Assembly: GCA_032716605.1 (NCBI GenBank)
Contig: CM064569.1
Coordinates: 7,410,713 to 7,474,712, forward strand
DNA: 64,000 nt
Source: Paralithodes platypus
Taxonomy: Eukaryota; Arthropoda; Malacostraca; Decapoda; Lithodidae
Direction: 5' to 3'
Shown here: positions 43,859 through 53,886 of the stretch, piece by piece
Layout: each line of letters opens with the position of its first letter
Numbering within the stretch: position 1 is the stretch's first letter
The notes under the pieces: model-generated
Database searches by the model: none
Told to the model about the DNA's origin: nothing
What the model saw: only the letters and a program-made list of their open reading frames with translations
Position numbers and translations under genes: made by a program

Positions 43859-43978
43859 AGTATCGATTTGTTTCTGAGCGAGCGATAGCTAGCCTGTAAC
43901 TAAGAAGACATCAGCCTTCAGCCGGGACATTTTTTTGAGAAATTTGCTTGGGGTAGGTCTGGGTGGTAATTTATTAGT
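43859..43978 (+). mobile_element. Family B fragment at the LINE 5' junction
   Basis: CGAGTATCGATTTG, GAGCGAGCGATAGCTAGCC and CAGCCGGGACATTTTTT match the middle of family B. The LINE begins inside it, suggesting insertion into a B copy. Confidence 0.6.
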
Positions 43979-44340
43979 TTAAGGGGGGATGGTTAACCTT
44001 TTGGGTGATTTTTGCATGTATTCATTATTTGTCTAGTTTCCTCCCTAGACCTCCATAACATTTAAAAAAAACATCCATTAGATCCCCCTTTTAGATTAAT
44101 TTGTACATTTTTCGGTAGAAAAATGTCCCAGCCGATGGCCGGTTCTTCCAACATTACAGGCTCACTATCGTTCGCCAGGGAAAAAATCGACACCTAAATA
44201 ACACGAAAAGTCTAAATATTGACAAGGAAATGGGGCGAACGTCTTCAAATCGACTAACTAATGGGGCAAACATCTTATCGTCGGAAAACTAATGGGGCTA
44301 AATATGAGGGAGAAAGGGGTCCAGAAAAGCGGCCCATTAA
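43979..44340 (-). mobile_element. TTAA family B element
   Basis: Inverted copy from TTAAGGGGGGATGG to GCGGCCCATTAA with full core. Its right TTAA is shared with the next B copy. Confidence 0.8.
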
Positions 44341-44552
44341 GGAGAGGTAGTTGGTTTTTGTGGACCCTCTTCACCCTCGTGCTTAGCCCCATTTGTTTCC
44401 AGATTTCTAAGAGTAACTGGCCGAAAAATGTACAAATCGATATTGATCTAGAGGGTCTTTTTTTTTACAGCTTGATGGAGGTCTGGGGAGGAAACAATTA
44501 AACAATATAAAGATAACACAATAAACAAATTAATACGCCCATCTCCCCTTAA
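44337..44552 (+). mobile_element. TTAA family B element with internal deletion
   Basis: Begins TTAAGGAGAGGTAG and ends CGCCCATCTCCCCTTAA, in opposite orientation to its neighbour. It lacks the repeated GACGTTCGGCCCATT units and the central hairpin. Confidence 0.78.
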
Positions 44553-44739
44553 GAAAAAAATAACTAACATTAACTTGGATATTTTAAGGATAAATGATAG
44601 ATGCTTCATTCTCAGCAACAGAAAACGGTATTAAATTTCGGATATTCCTCTCGGCTATTTTTAGCTGTGCCTTTACTCGGGCCAACAAAATAGTCAAGTA
44701 GTATTTTCTTTTATTCTTCTTGGGCTATTTTTGTTTTCT

Positions 44740-45200
44740 TTCTTCTTTTTTATGGACACCCTGCTACCTAATGTGTAGCCCCATTAGTTTTGAGATTTTC
44801 AGACGTTACGTTGGCAATTTTAGGACCTTTTCTGCCATTGAGGTGTCGATTTTTTCCTGTCGAGCGAGAGCGAGCCTGTAGTTTAGGAGGGGCAAAGTAA
44901 TGTCAAAATATTATGTATACATTTTTTGTTCTATTCGTATCGTGCTATATTTGTATCGTGCTATATTTTTCCATGCCTTTTCTGCCATTGAGGTGTCGAT
45001 TTTTTCCTGGCAAGCGATAGCAAGCCTTCAATTTAGGAGGGACAAAGTAATGTTAAAATATTATTTATATATTATTTTTGTTTCTGTATTTCTCGTGCTG
45101 TTTTTATCTATTCATTTTCTGCCATTGAGGTGTCGATTTTTCCTGGCGAGCGAAAACGAGCCTTCTATTTAGGAGGGGCAATGTAATGTTAAAATGTTAT
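44740..45200 (+). repeat. Tandem triplicate of a family B core segment
   Basis: TTTTCTGCCATTGAGGTGTC followed by TCCTGGCGAGCGA-type sequence recurs near 44829, 44973 and 45114, about 142 bp apart. Each has GTAATGTTAAAATATTAT after it. The B core has become a local satellite. Confidence 0.8.
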
Positions 45201-45204
45201 CTAT

Positions 45205-45380
<176 letters not shown>

Positions 45381-45624
45381 TTATTTGTCTCATATTTTTG
45401 TTTCTATTTTTCTCGTTCTATTTTTATCTATGCCTTTACTGTGGGCAACATAATGGCAAGATATTATTTTCTTTTCTGTTGCCTGGGCCTCGTTTTGTAT
45501 AATTAACTATGGAGGGGTGCCTGCTCTCGCTCTCTCTAACCTTGACCTGGCTCTTTTTCTTTCTTCCTTTTTTTTCTCTCTCTTTCTAGTTCTCTCTTTC
45601 TCTACCTATATATATATATATATA

Positions 45625-45870
45625 TTCTTGCATTTATACGAAGTTAAAGGAAGCAGCAATTGCATTAATAATAATATTATTATTTATTATTTTCATATTT
45701 CTGAAATAAAAATCTTTGATGTTCAGGTAGTTGGTATAATACTTCTGCATAGTTCTGGTTTGGCATGGACGTTTCGACTTGTTCACAAACCATCTTCTGG
45801 AGAAGGAGTGATGAACGATGAGCAGCGAGTCGTATTTATAGGGGTAATGTTGAATTGGGGTGTTAGATCT
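45625..45870 (-). mobile_element. Penelope-like terminal fragment, diverged
   Basis: The minus strand shows CTCCAGAAGATGG, GTCGAAACGTCC and a frame ending AIAASFNFV, matching NAEIAISFNLV of the arm at 20285..20448. It runs into (TA)n at its end, as do the other copies. Confidence 0.55.
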
Positions 45871-45945
45871 TAAAAGGGGTCTGGGTTTCTTCAAAATTAT
45901 AGGTTCGCTTTCGCTCGCCTAGAAATATGCACCTAACACTCATAT

Positions 45946-46160
45946 TTAACTCCTTCAGTACCGGCGACGTCCTTTTCATTTTACTTTGGCTACTATTGGA
46001 CGATTGTGTGCAGTTTAAGACGGATCTGTGGTAGTAAAAAGGGTTAAGTGAGATTGTTCTAAGCCTGTTAATTGCTGGAGGACCCTTTTAAACTGAATGC
46101 AATCGTCTAATAGTAGCCAGAATAAAGTCAAAAGGATGGCACCGGTACAGAAGGGGTTAA
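45946..46160. mobile_element. TTAA family D foldback near an exon
   Basis: Begins TTAACTCCTTCAGTACCGG and ends ACCGGTACAGAAGGGGTTAA. It ends 48 bp from the donor of the VSWIR exon. Confidence 0.85.
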
Positions 46161-46207
46161 TGTGATCCTAACCATTGTAAGTGAACGTAACCTTGGTGTA
46201 TACTTAC

Positions 46208-46309
46208 ATTTAGGTGTCTGTTGAAGGTGACGGAGAATCGTTCATCGTTGGTATAAGTCTGTCTGCCCACTGTGATAAGGTGGTGGTCCCGCAGTCGAAT
46301 CCAGGACAC
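46208..46309 (-). CDS. dpr-like: dpr-like exon: Ig1 core with VSWIR
   Basis: This 102-nt exon is exactly 34 codons in phase 0/0. The acceptor is CAATTCCTAG and the donor AAT|GTAAGT. It encodes VSWIRLRDHHLITVG followed by TYTNDERF. The Trp is the Ig core tryptophan, and SWIR, HLxTVG, YTNDxRF is the signature of Dpr first Ig domains. A foldback repeat (family D) ends only 48 bp from the donor. Confidence 0.93.
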
Positions 46310-46409
46310 CTAGGAATTGTAAACGAAGAGGAAATATTAGTGATTTGTGATTATATTTCACTTTGCTTTAATTTGTGCAGTACGGTGACGCTATATGTAC
46401 TTTTCTTTT

Positions 46410-47033
46410 GAACCTCATTAGGCGATATTATTCAGCTTAGGAGGAAATTGTGGGAGTTAAAGGGTTTTTGTTGTTGTTGCTGTTCCCCAGGCTCTCTGGC
46501 CGAGCAGCCCCAAGGTCCCGAGCAAGGCCAAGGCCATAACCGAGTGCCCCAACAGGACCCTCCCTGCTTACCACTAATAAAGCCCAGGTGACCTAAGCCA
46601 ATCTGAGGCAGGGAGCTGAGGAGGGTGCAGAAACGCCCGGGAAACCAAAGCCCCACCCAAGTCCCTGTGCCCCTCAGCAATTATGATGGGAAAGTTGAGG
46701 GGCAAAGGAAAAAATGTGACGCTTTGGCTCCCAGTGCTGCCAACCTCTAGGTTGGTAGGAGGGAGGTCAATCCACGGAAGAAACGCCGTCACTTGAGATC
46801 TAGAAAAATATATAAGTAAAAGGAACAGTCAGAGTAAGCTATGGGTATGGCAGAGAATGCTCTCAGCTCTCACTCTGAGAGACTTGCCCATCACCAGTAT
46901 TGGAAGTTAAAGGGTTGATTGAGATTGTTTTTTACTCTTTTGACTCCTAAAAATCTTCGTAAGCTGCATAATACTACCTCATGAAAGCCTGAATGAACAT
47001 ATAATATTGACACTAGAACCGAAAGGGTTGATA
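46410..47033. mobile_element. Family D foldback split by a SINE
   Basis: Left part to 46465 (TAGGCGATATTATTCAGC) and right part from 46904 (GGGTTGATTGAGATTG, ATCTTCGTAAGCTGC, ACCGAAAGGGTTGA). The termini are degraded. Confidence 0.7.
46466..46903 (-). mobile_element. SINE-like retroposon L, copy 2, with target duplication
   Basis: Flanked by exact 12-bp repeats AGTTAAAGGGTT (46454..46465 and 46904..46915). The tail is at the left (TTGTTGTTGTTGC on plus), the head at the right. About 85% like copy 1 by eye. Confidence 0.88.
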
Positions 47034-47148
47034 TTTGTTTACTATTTTTAATATATTAATTCATTCAAATAGTTTCCGCCTACATCTCTTTCTTTATTCG
47101 ACGAAGACAATCCATCTATCTATCTATCTATCTATTTACTCATATGAA

Positions 47149-47365
47149 GTACAGTCGCGATAATAAGTGATGTCTCGGCACCTAGTATGTTTTGATCAAT
47201 AATTGGTATCAGCAATATCCAAGCTTCATTTCTTCATATCGAGTGAAATATACAAACATGTTCCTACATCTACCCACCCCCTTTAACATCTGAGAGACAT
47301 TAATACAGCACAGAGCAAGCCAAACGTAATGACAGCTGGGAAATTACTTATTAGCGCGACCGTAC
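47149..47365. mobile_element. Family J element, copy 2
   Basis: GTACAGTCGCGATAATAAGT at the left pairs with ACTTATTAGCGCGACCGTAC at the right, a 20-bp inverted repeat with few mismatches. The interior matches 15217..15425. Confidence 0.78.
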
Positions 47366-47613
47366 ATTCCCCCACTTTTTTTTTGTTTTAATCTGAGGGT
47401 GGCCGACTCGAGACAGAGCCAATATATATTATAACGTCCGGTACATTCTGCTTGTCTTTTACACACTACACTCACTCAATGTTGCCCTATTTACACTTTA
47501 GCAACATACGATATCCCAAGTTTCCCCTCATACATATTCACCCTTCTCAATCTTCAGTATTTGCAAAGTTATCTCATCCTGCCAACACCCTATTTCGCTG
47601 ATATAGCCTTTCA

Positions 47614-47984
47614 GGGGAGATGGCCCATCTCCCCTTTGTTTGGTCTATTAATTCATGTATTCCTGTATTTCTTAGTTTTCTCGCTAGACCTCCATTAAGC
47701 TTAGAAAAACACCCCCTAGACTTCCCTTCAAGATAAATTTGTACATTTTTCGGTGAAAAAATGTTCCGGCCAAAGGCCGGTTCCTCTTAAAATTTCAGGC
47801 TCGCTGTCGCTCGCCAGAAAATAATCGACACGTAGATAGAACGAAAGGCCTTAAAATTGACAACGAAATGGGGCGAAAGGTGTCAACATTGTCAAACTAA
47901 TGGACCGAACGTCTTATAATCTCAAAACAAATGGGGCTTAACACAAGAGAGAAGGGGGACCAGAAAAACGACCTATTTCTCCTT
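47614..47984 (-). mobile_element. TTAA family B element
   Basis: Inverted core with TCCTCTTAAAATTTCAGGC, GGCCAAAGGCCGGTTCC and CGACCTATTTCTCCTTCAGG at the end; terminal TTAA words are mutated. An extra GGGGAGATGG precedes it. Confidence 0.72.
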
Positions 47985-48079
47985 CAGGCGTCGATACTCC
48001 CCCCCCCCCCATCAAGAGCACACCCCTGTTACCCAAAGCCATCTAATTCCAAAGTTTGTGTCTTGATGTCTCTTTGGGT

Positions 48080-48454
48080 CTTTGGTCTCATGCTTATCAC
48101 TAGTAGTTTTGACATTTTAAGACGTTTGCCCCATTAGTTTGTCGTTTTTAATACCGTTCGCCCCTTTTCTTTGTCAGTATTAATACCTTTCACACCTCTT
48201 CTTTGTGAATATTAATACCTTTCGTGCCCTTTAGACGTCGATTTTGTTTTCTTGGCGACCAATAGCGAGCCTGTAATTGTGGAGGAAATGGCCTTCGGCC
48301 GTGACATTTTTCTACCGAAAAATGTATAAATTAATCTTGTAGGGGGATCTAAGGGATGTGTTTTTAAGTTTGATGGAGGTCTAGGGAAGAAACTAAAAAA
48401 TATATTAATATATTTATAAATAGACCCCCAAAAATATTCCACTGTCCCCTTAAT
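48080..48454 (+). mobile_element. TTAA family B element
   Basis: Core with AAGACGTTTGCCCCATTAG, four ATTAATACCTTTC-type units rather than three, GGCCTTCGGCCGTGACA and a GTCCCCTTAA end. The left end is decayed. Confidence 0.72.
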
Positions 48455-48649
48455 TCTACTCTATTTTCTAAGTTATCTCATGCTGTCAACACCCAACTTA
48501 GGTGATGTAGCAATTTCAGGCGTCAATACTCTTCCTTCTCCTGCCTTCCCCCCAAACCCACATCAAAGAGGTCACTCCTTGTTGCCAAAAGATATCTAAT
48601 TCCAAAGTTTGTGTCTTGTCTGTCTCTTTGGGTGTTTGGTCTCGGCCTT

Positions 48650-48830
48650 TTTCACCCATAAATAATTTAAATCACCGTATATTTGTAAGACATTTATCCC
48701 CATCCCGGTCTGGTGAGTGATAGCGAGGCTGCCTTTTATGGATACATTTTATGGAGACATTTTTCTATCGAAAAATTTACAAATTTAGCCACCTATCTAA
48801 CTTATTATCCAAAATAGTATTCGATGACGC
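48650..48830. mobile_element. Family A fragment
   Basis: AAGACATTTATCCCCATCCC, TGGTGAGTGATAGCGAGGCT and GACATTTTTCTATCGAAAAA match the left arm and centre of family A; the right arm is missing. Confidence 0.6.
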
Positions 48831-48945
48831 GTTTCTCCTTGGCAAACACTATTAATTCTACTCTATTTTGAAAGGTATTTCATTCTGCCTATACCCTATT
48901 TCGGCGATGTAGCAATTTCAGGCATCAATACTCTTCCCCCTCTTT

Positions 48946-48967
48946 CACCCCCCCCCCCCCCCCACAC

Positions 48968-49021
<54 letters not shown>
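48946..49021. repeat. Poly-C and (CA)n
   Basis: About 16 C followed by a (CA)n run of about 50 bp. Confidence 0.92.
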
Positions 49022-49023
<2 letters not shown>

Positions 49024-49166
49024 CAAGAGCACCCCCTGTCACCCAAAGCCATCTAATTCCAAAGTTTGTGTCTAGCCTGTCTTTGGCAGTAAGTCGATAG
49101 GGTAACTTCACACTCACTCACTCACTCACCCACAAGTAATTCTAGCCATAGTTTGTTTGCCCTTAT

Positions 49167-49558
49167 TTAAGGGGGGTCACCGGCTTTTTATATCTTTGTC
49201 TCCTTTTCTCTCTTTCCCTGGCTTGTATCCATTCGGCCCCATTCAGCCAACTGTTTTAAGACGTTTATCCCCATCCAGGTGTCGATTTCTTCCTGGCGAG
49301 CGATACCGAGCCAGCATTCGATGGAGAAGTTGGGCTTCGCCGGAGACATTAAATTTTGTCTATTGAAAAATGTACACATTTAGCTTACTGTCAAAACAAA
49401 TATATACTGTATATATATATTCTGGCTTGCTATCGCTCGCCAGGAAAATATTGACACCTGGATGGGGGTAAACGTCTTAAAACAGTAGGCTGAATGGGAC
49501 CGAATGGATACAAGCCAAAGAGAGAGGGAGAGAAAGATAAAACAAGCGGTTCCCTTAA
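49167..49558. mobile_element. TTAA family A palindromic element
   Basis: Begins TTAAGGGGGGTCACCGGC and ends GCGGTTCCCTTAA. The final TTAA is also the first TTAA of the family D copy that follows. Confidence 0.82.
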
Positions 49559-49735
49559 CCCTTTCGGTATAACGTGACGCGTTTCTTGTTTATGGCCTGG
49601 CTATTATTAGACGATTGTGTGCAGCTTGGGAAGGATCTGTAGGCATGAAAGGGGTACACACTATCTCAATCAACCCTCTAACTACTACAGGTCCTTCCTA
49701 AGCTTATGCAAACCGTCTAACCATAGCCCACTAGC
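49555..49735. mobile_element. TTAA family D foldback, right end missing
   Basis: Begins TTAACCCTTTCGGTATAACG, with TGGCTATTATTAGACGATTG, CAGCTTGGGAAGGATCTG and GGTCCTTCCTAAGCTTATG. The right terminus is absent. Confidence 0.75.
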
Positions 49736-49796
49736 TAACACACTTGCCACAGCCAGCTTTGCCTGTGGCCTCCACCATGCACATAGAACAAATCAT

Positions 49797-50783
49797 ATAA
49801 ACAAACCCGTGCAGTACCGGTGCCGTCCTTTTAGCTTTATAATATAAACAAACCCGTGCAGTACCGGTGCCGTCCTTTTAGCTTTATAATATAAACAAAC
49901 CCGTGCAGTACCGGTGCCGTCCTTTTAGCTTTATAGTATAAACAAACCCGTGCAGTACCGGTGCCGTCCTTTTAGCTTTATAGTATAAACAAACCCGTGC
50001 AGTACCGGTGCCGTCCTTTTAGCTTTATAGTATAAACAAACCCGTGCAGTACCGGTGCCGTCCTTTTAGCTTTATAGTATAAACAAACCCGTGCAGTACC
50101 GGTGCCGTCCTTTTAGCTTTATAATATAAACAAACCCGTGCAGTACCGGTGCCGTCCTTTTAGCTTTATAGTATAAACAAACCCGTGCAGTACCGGTGCC
50201 GTCCTTTTAGCTTTATAGTATAAACAAACCCGTGCAGTACCGGTGCCGTCCTTTTAGCTTTATAGTATAAACAAACCCGTGCAGTACCGGTGCCGTCCTT
50301 TTAGCTTTATAATATAAACAAACCCGTGCAGTACCGGTGCCGTCCTTTTAGCTTTATAGTATAAACAAACCCGTGCAGTACCGGTGCCGTCCTTTTAGCT
50401 TTATAGTATAAACAAACCCGTGCAGTACCGGTGCCGTCCTTTTAGCTTTATAATATAAACAAACCCGTGCAGTACCGGTGCCGTCCTTTTAGCTTTATAA
50501 TATAAACAAACCCGTGCAGTACCGGTGCCGTCCTTTTAGCTTTATAATATAAACAAACCCGTGCAGTACCGGTGCCGTCCTTTTAGCTTTATAATATAAA
50601 CAAAACCCGTGCAGTACCGGTGCCGTCCTTTTAGCTTTATAGTATAAACAAACCCGTGCAGTACCGGTGCCGTCCTTTTAGCTTTATAATATAAACAAAC
50701 CCGTGCAGTACCGGTGCCGTCCTTTTAGCTTTATAGTATAAACAAACCCGTGCAGTACCGGTGCCGTCCTTTTAGCTTTATAA
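49797..50783 (+). repeat. 47-bp satellite, about 21 copies
   Basis: The unit contains AACAAACCCGTGCAGTACCG and GTGCCGTCCTTTTAGCTTTA. Copies are almost identical; the main variant is TATAAT versus TATAGT, plus one extra A near 50605. The unit matches the terminus of family D, and the last copy continues without a break into a D element. Confidence 0.97.
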
Positions 50784-51285
50784 TGGCTATTGTTAGACGA
50801 TTTTGTTCTATTTTAAAAGGGCCTCCAACAATGAACAGGCTTCGAACTATCTCACTTAAGGGGAGATTTCCACTTGAGGGATTTTTTTCTGGACCCCTTT
50901 CTCCCTCATGTTTAGCCCCATTGCTTTTGAGATTTTAAGACGTTCGCCCTAGTAGTTTTGACATTTTAAGACATTTTGCCCCATTTCTGTCAATTTTAAT
51001 ACCTTTAGTACCATTAAGGTGTCGATTTTTTCCTGGCGAGCGATAGCGAGCCTGTAATTTAAGAGCAACCGGCCTCCGGCCGGGACATTTTTCTACCGAA
51101 AAATTTACAAATTTATCTTGAAAGGGGATCTAGGGGGTGTAATTTTAAGCTTGTTGAAAACGTAGGAAACAAACTAAATACCTCCCCTTAACTCTTTTGA
51201 ATACCACAAATCCTTCCCAAGTTGCATAAAATCATCTAAATATAGCTAGAATAAAATTAAGAACACGTCGCCGGTACAGTAGGGG
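50745..51285. mobile_element. Family D foldback feeding the satellite, split by a B element
   Basis: The left part runs AGTACCGGTGCCGTCC, TGGCTATTGTTAGACGATTT, CTATCTCACTTAA. The right part from 51188 has CTCTTTTGAATACCAC, AATCCTTCCCAAGTTGC and GTCGCCGGTACAGTAGGGG. Confidence 0.82.
50856..51191 (+). mobile_element. TTAA family B element nested in family D
   Basis: Begins TTAAGGGGAGATTTCC and ends TACCTCCCCTTAA. The core includes GGCGAGCGATAGCGAGCCTG and GGCCTCCGGCCGGGACA. Confidence 0.85.
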
Positions 51286-51329
51286 TGTATCTATCTATCT
51301 ATCTATATACTCAGGCCCAATTCCCCTTT

Positions 51330-51330
51330 T

Positions 51331-51363
<33 letters not shown>
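51330..51363. repeat. Poly-T tract
   Basis: About 33 T, 58 bp downstream of the donor of the first Ig1 exon on the gene strand. Confidence 0.9.
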
Positions 51364-51420
51364 CTCTAAAGCATATATGTGTCCCGAATGTTTAGGAGTG
51401 ACTGTACCGTCCTTACTTAC

Positions 51421-51508
51421 CGTCTCGTGGTCGGCTCTGTTAAGAATAATGCAGGGTATCTTGGCCGTAGTGCCGGACTGGGCCTCCACGATGCTGCCAT
51501 TCTCGCCC
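51421..51508 (-). CDS. dpr-like: dpr-like exon: Ig1 strand A-B
   Basis: This 88-nt exon (1 nt plus 29 codons) has its acceptor at GTGTACCGTAG and its donor at ACG|GTAAGT. It encodes the start of the first Ig domain: an NGS glycosylation sequon, then VEAQSGTTAKIPC, where the Cys is the strand B cysteine of the Ig disulphide. It ends ADHET and joins in phase 0 to VSWIR of the next exon, as in Dpr Ig1. A degenerate copy of its acceptor and first bases recurs in the upstream intron (51935..52440). Confidence 0.9.
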
Positions 51509-51585
51509 CTACGGTACACGAGAAAAAGGTATCAAGAATTAGAATCTACATAACTCTCTAACCCAAGTGTGAACCATTCTGATTC

Positions 51586-51930
51586 TTAGGAGGGATGACC
51601 TGCTTTTTTCTCTTTATTGGTTGTATCCATTCGGCCCCATTCAGCCTACTGTTTTAAGACATCCCCTCCAGATGTTGATTTTTTCCTGGCAAGCGATAAC
51701 GAGCCAGCATTTTATGGAGAAATCCGGCTTCGCCGGAGAAGTTTTTCTATCGATAAATGTACAAATTTAGCCAGCTGTGTAACTCATTATCCAAAATATG
51801 GTGGCTCGCTACCGGTCGCCAGGTATAAATCGACACCTTGCTGGGGATAAACGTCTTAAAACAGTAGGCTGAATGGGGCCGAATGGAATCAACCCAGAGA
51901 GAGATAAAAATAGTAGGTCAACCCTCTTAA
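51586..51930. mobile_element. Family A element inside a larger palindrome
   Basis: Shortened A copy from TTAGGAGGGATGACC to TCAACCCTCTTAA. Its flanks are inverted copies of each other: CATAACTCTCTAACCCAAGT at 51549 pairs with ACTTGGGCTAGAGAGTTATG at 51949. Confidence 0.8.
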
Positions 51931-51934
51931 GAAT

Positions 51935-52440
51935 TAGAATGGTTCACACTTGGGCTAGAGAGTTATGCAGAATTGAGGAGGGAGTGCTCTGAAGAATATA
52001 ATGTATTATCCTTTATTATGTTGTCATATTCGCCACTGGGGTATACGAGAAAGTTCTTAGTGTTGAATGGTTCGTACTTTGGTTAGAGAGCTGGATATAA
52101 TTAGGGTATTGTGATTAAAATGATACATGATTCGGGTTCCAATCGTTAGAAAACCAGGATAATGGGATGCATACGACAAGTTATCAGTGTTAAATGGTTC
52201 GTACTTGGGTTAGAGAGTTATGCAAAATTGGGGAGGGAATGTGTTGGAAAATATAATGTATTATCCATTATTATGCTGTAATTCTCTTCCTTGGAGCACA
52301 CAAGAACATTTAGCAGTATTACATAGTTCGTACTTGGGCTAGAGAGCTCGATAAACACTTGGGGATGGTTTGCTATGAGAGATATTGGGTTTCACAATCC
52401 TGCCAATTGCGTCCCTGTAGTTGAACAGAATTGGGGCTTT
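51935..52440 (+). repeat. Degenerate tandem array related to the Ig1 first-exon acceptor region
   Basis: Three to four diverged units of 125-150 bp contain GGTTCGTACTTGGGTTAGAG and an upstream segment such as ATTCGCCACTGGGGTATACG. The latter resembles ATTCTCGCCCCTACGGTACA at the start of the exon at 51421..51508. The units would be non-coding copies of the exon edge and intron. Confidence 0.6.
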
Positions 52441-52445
52441 GAAAC

Positions 52446-52802
52446 TTAAGGGGAGATGGGCGTATATATTTGATAATTTATGTGTTTTGGTATTATTTTA
52501 TTAGTTTCCTCCCTAGACCTCCATCAAGCTTGAAAAAAACATCCATTAGATCCCCCTTCTAGATTGTTTTGTACATTTTTAGGTAGAAAAATTTCCCGGC
52601 CAGAGGCCGGTTATTCCCAAATTACAGGCTCACTATCGACACATAAATAGCACGAAAGGTCTTAATTTAATAGTGACAAATAAATGGGACAAAAGGTCTT
52701 AAAATCGACTAACTAATGAGCCGAACGTCATAGAATCTAAAAACTAATAGGGTTAAACACGAGGAAGAAGGGGGACCAGAAAAACGGCCCATCTCCCCTT
52801 AA
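52446..52802 (-). mobile_element. TTAA family B element, well preserved
   Basis: Begins TTAAGGGGAGATGGGCG and ends CGGCCCATCTCCCCTTAA, 15-bp inverted ends. Confidence 0.87.
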
Positions 52803-52979
52803 ATATATATATTGGTCTTCATTATCCCTCAATGTTCCCTATTAGATGCACAACAAAATTGATTGCGTATTAAAATTATTAATACATATATAATATAGTT
52901 ATATATTCGCACAGGTTTTGGATAGGGTGATTTGAAAGATACATTCCACCTCTTGTAAACAATAGTGGCTTAAGGGGGT

Positions 52980-53345
52980 AGTACTCGCTTTTTATGGACC
53001 CCTTTCTCCCTCATGTGTAGCATATTAGTTTTGAGGTTTTAAGACGTTCGTTCTGCTAGTTCGGCGATTTCGAGACATTTCGCCTCATTTTTTATTCAAT
53101 ATTAAGGTCTTCCGTGCCCTATAGGTGTCGATTTTTTTCTTGGCGAACGATAGCGTGCCTCTAATTTTAGAAGGAATCGGCCTTCGGCCGATACATTTTT
53201 CTGCCGAAAAATTTGCAAATTTATCTTGAAAGGTGGTCTAGTGGGTGTTTTTCTAAGCTTGATGGAGGTTTAGCGAGGAAACTCAAAAATATTTAAATAA
53301 ATAGATATATAGCTGCAAAAAAACAAGTATATACTACCTCCTTAA
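52980..53345 (+). mobile_element. TTAA family B element
   Basis: Begins TTAAGGGGGTAGTACTC and ends TACTACCTCCTTAA. The core has CGGCCTTCGGCCGATACA and AGCTTGATGGAGGTTTAGCG. Confidence 0.83.
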
Positions 53346-53886
53346 AAATATAATCGTAATCAATAGTGGGTTAAAAATATAAACTTCTATATGTTATTCA
53401 GTGTACGCAGTATAATTAGTCAAATAATGTTTTTTTAGATTTTACTTATCAAATGTTATCTTAGGTTTTAAGTGAATGTGCATCAATGTGTTCCTTGTAC
53501 AAATGACGAAACTTTGTAACGCAATAACATAAAAGTGAAGATTACTAGACAGATGCGTATGTTATTTTAAATTTTGAACATGCAAGTTGTATTACAATAT
53601 TATATAATGTTACTGAATGCGTGTTGTGGATTACGACAACATTGTATTTTACTTGATTTGATTATAGTCTAATCATTATAATTAGGTTAATAATCATGAC
53701 CACTCACGTCTATAACTCAAAAACAGCTAGAATAATGGAGGTACTGTGTTACAGAGGTTAGAGGTAACGAATTCTGGCCTACCTAGAATGAATCGACTTT
53801 AGTGCGTGTGTGTGTATATGTGTGTGAATTATACTCGTCTCTGGTTGGTTTTGGTGTATACACAAAATTTTGAAATGTGAACTCAC
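53346..53886. other. Intron sequence with a family H fragment
   Basis: AT-rich. The words CGTCTATAACTCAAAAAC and GGCCTACCTAGAATGAATC within 53700..53790 match part of family H (10263..10477). Confidence 0.45.

Larger units (their letters stand above)
47555..49085. repeat. Three copies of a diverged unit, two split by other repeats
   Basis: Each copy has the order TCATCCTGCCAACACCCTAT, TTTCAGGCGTCGATACTC, CATCAAGAGCAC and CATCTAATTCCAAAGTTTGT. They begin near 47570, 48480 and 48873. The first is interrupted by a B element. Confidence 0.75.

Noticed and set aside
49797..50783. Possible CRISPR array
   Set aside because: The repeats are contiguous 47-bp units without unique spacers, in a eukaryotic genome, and derive from a transposon end.
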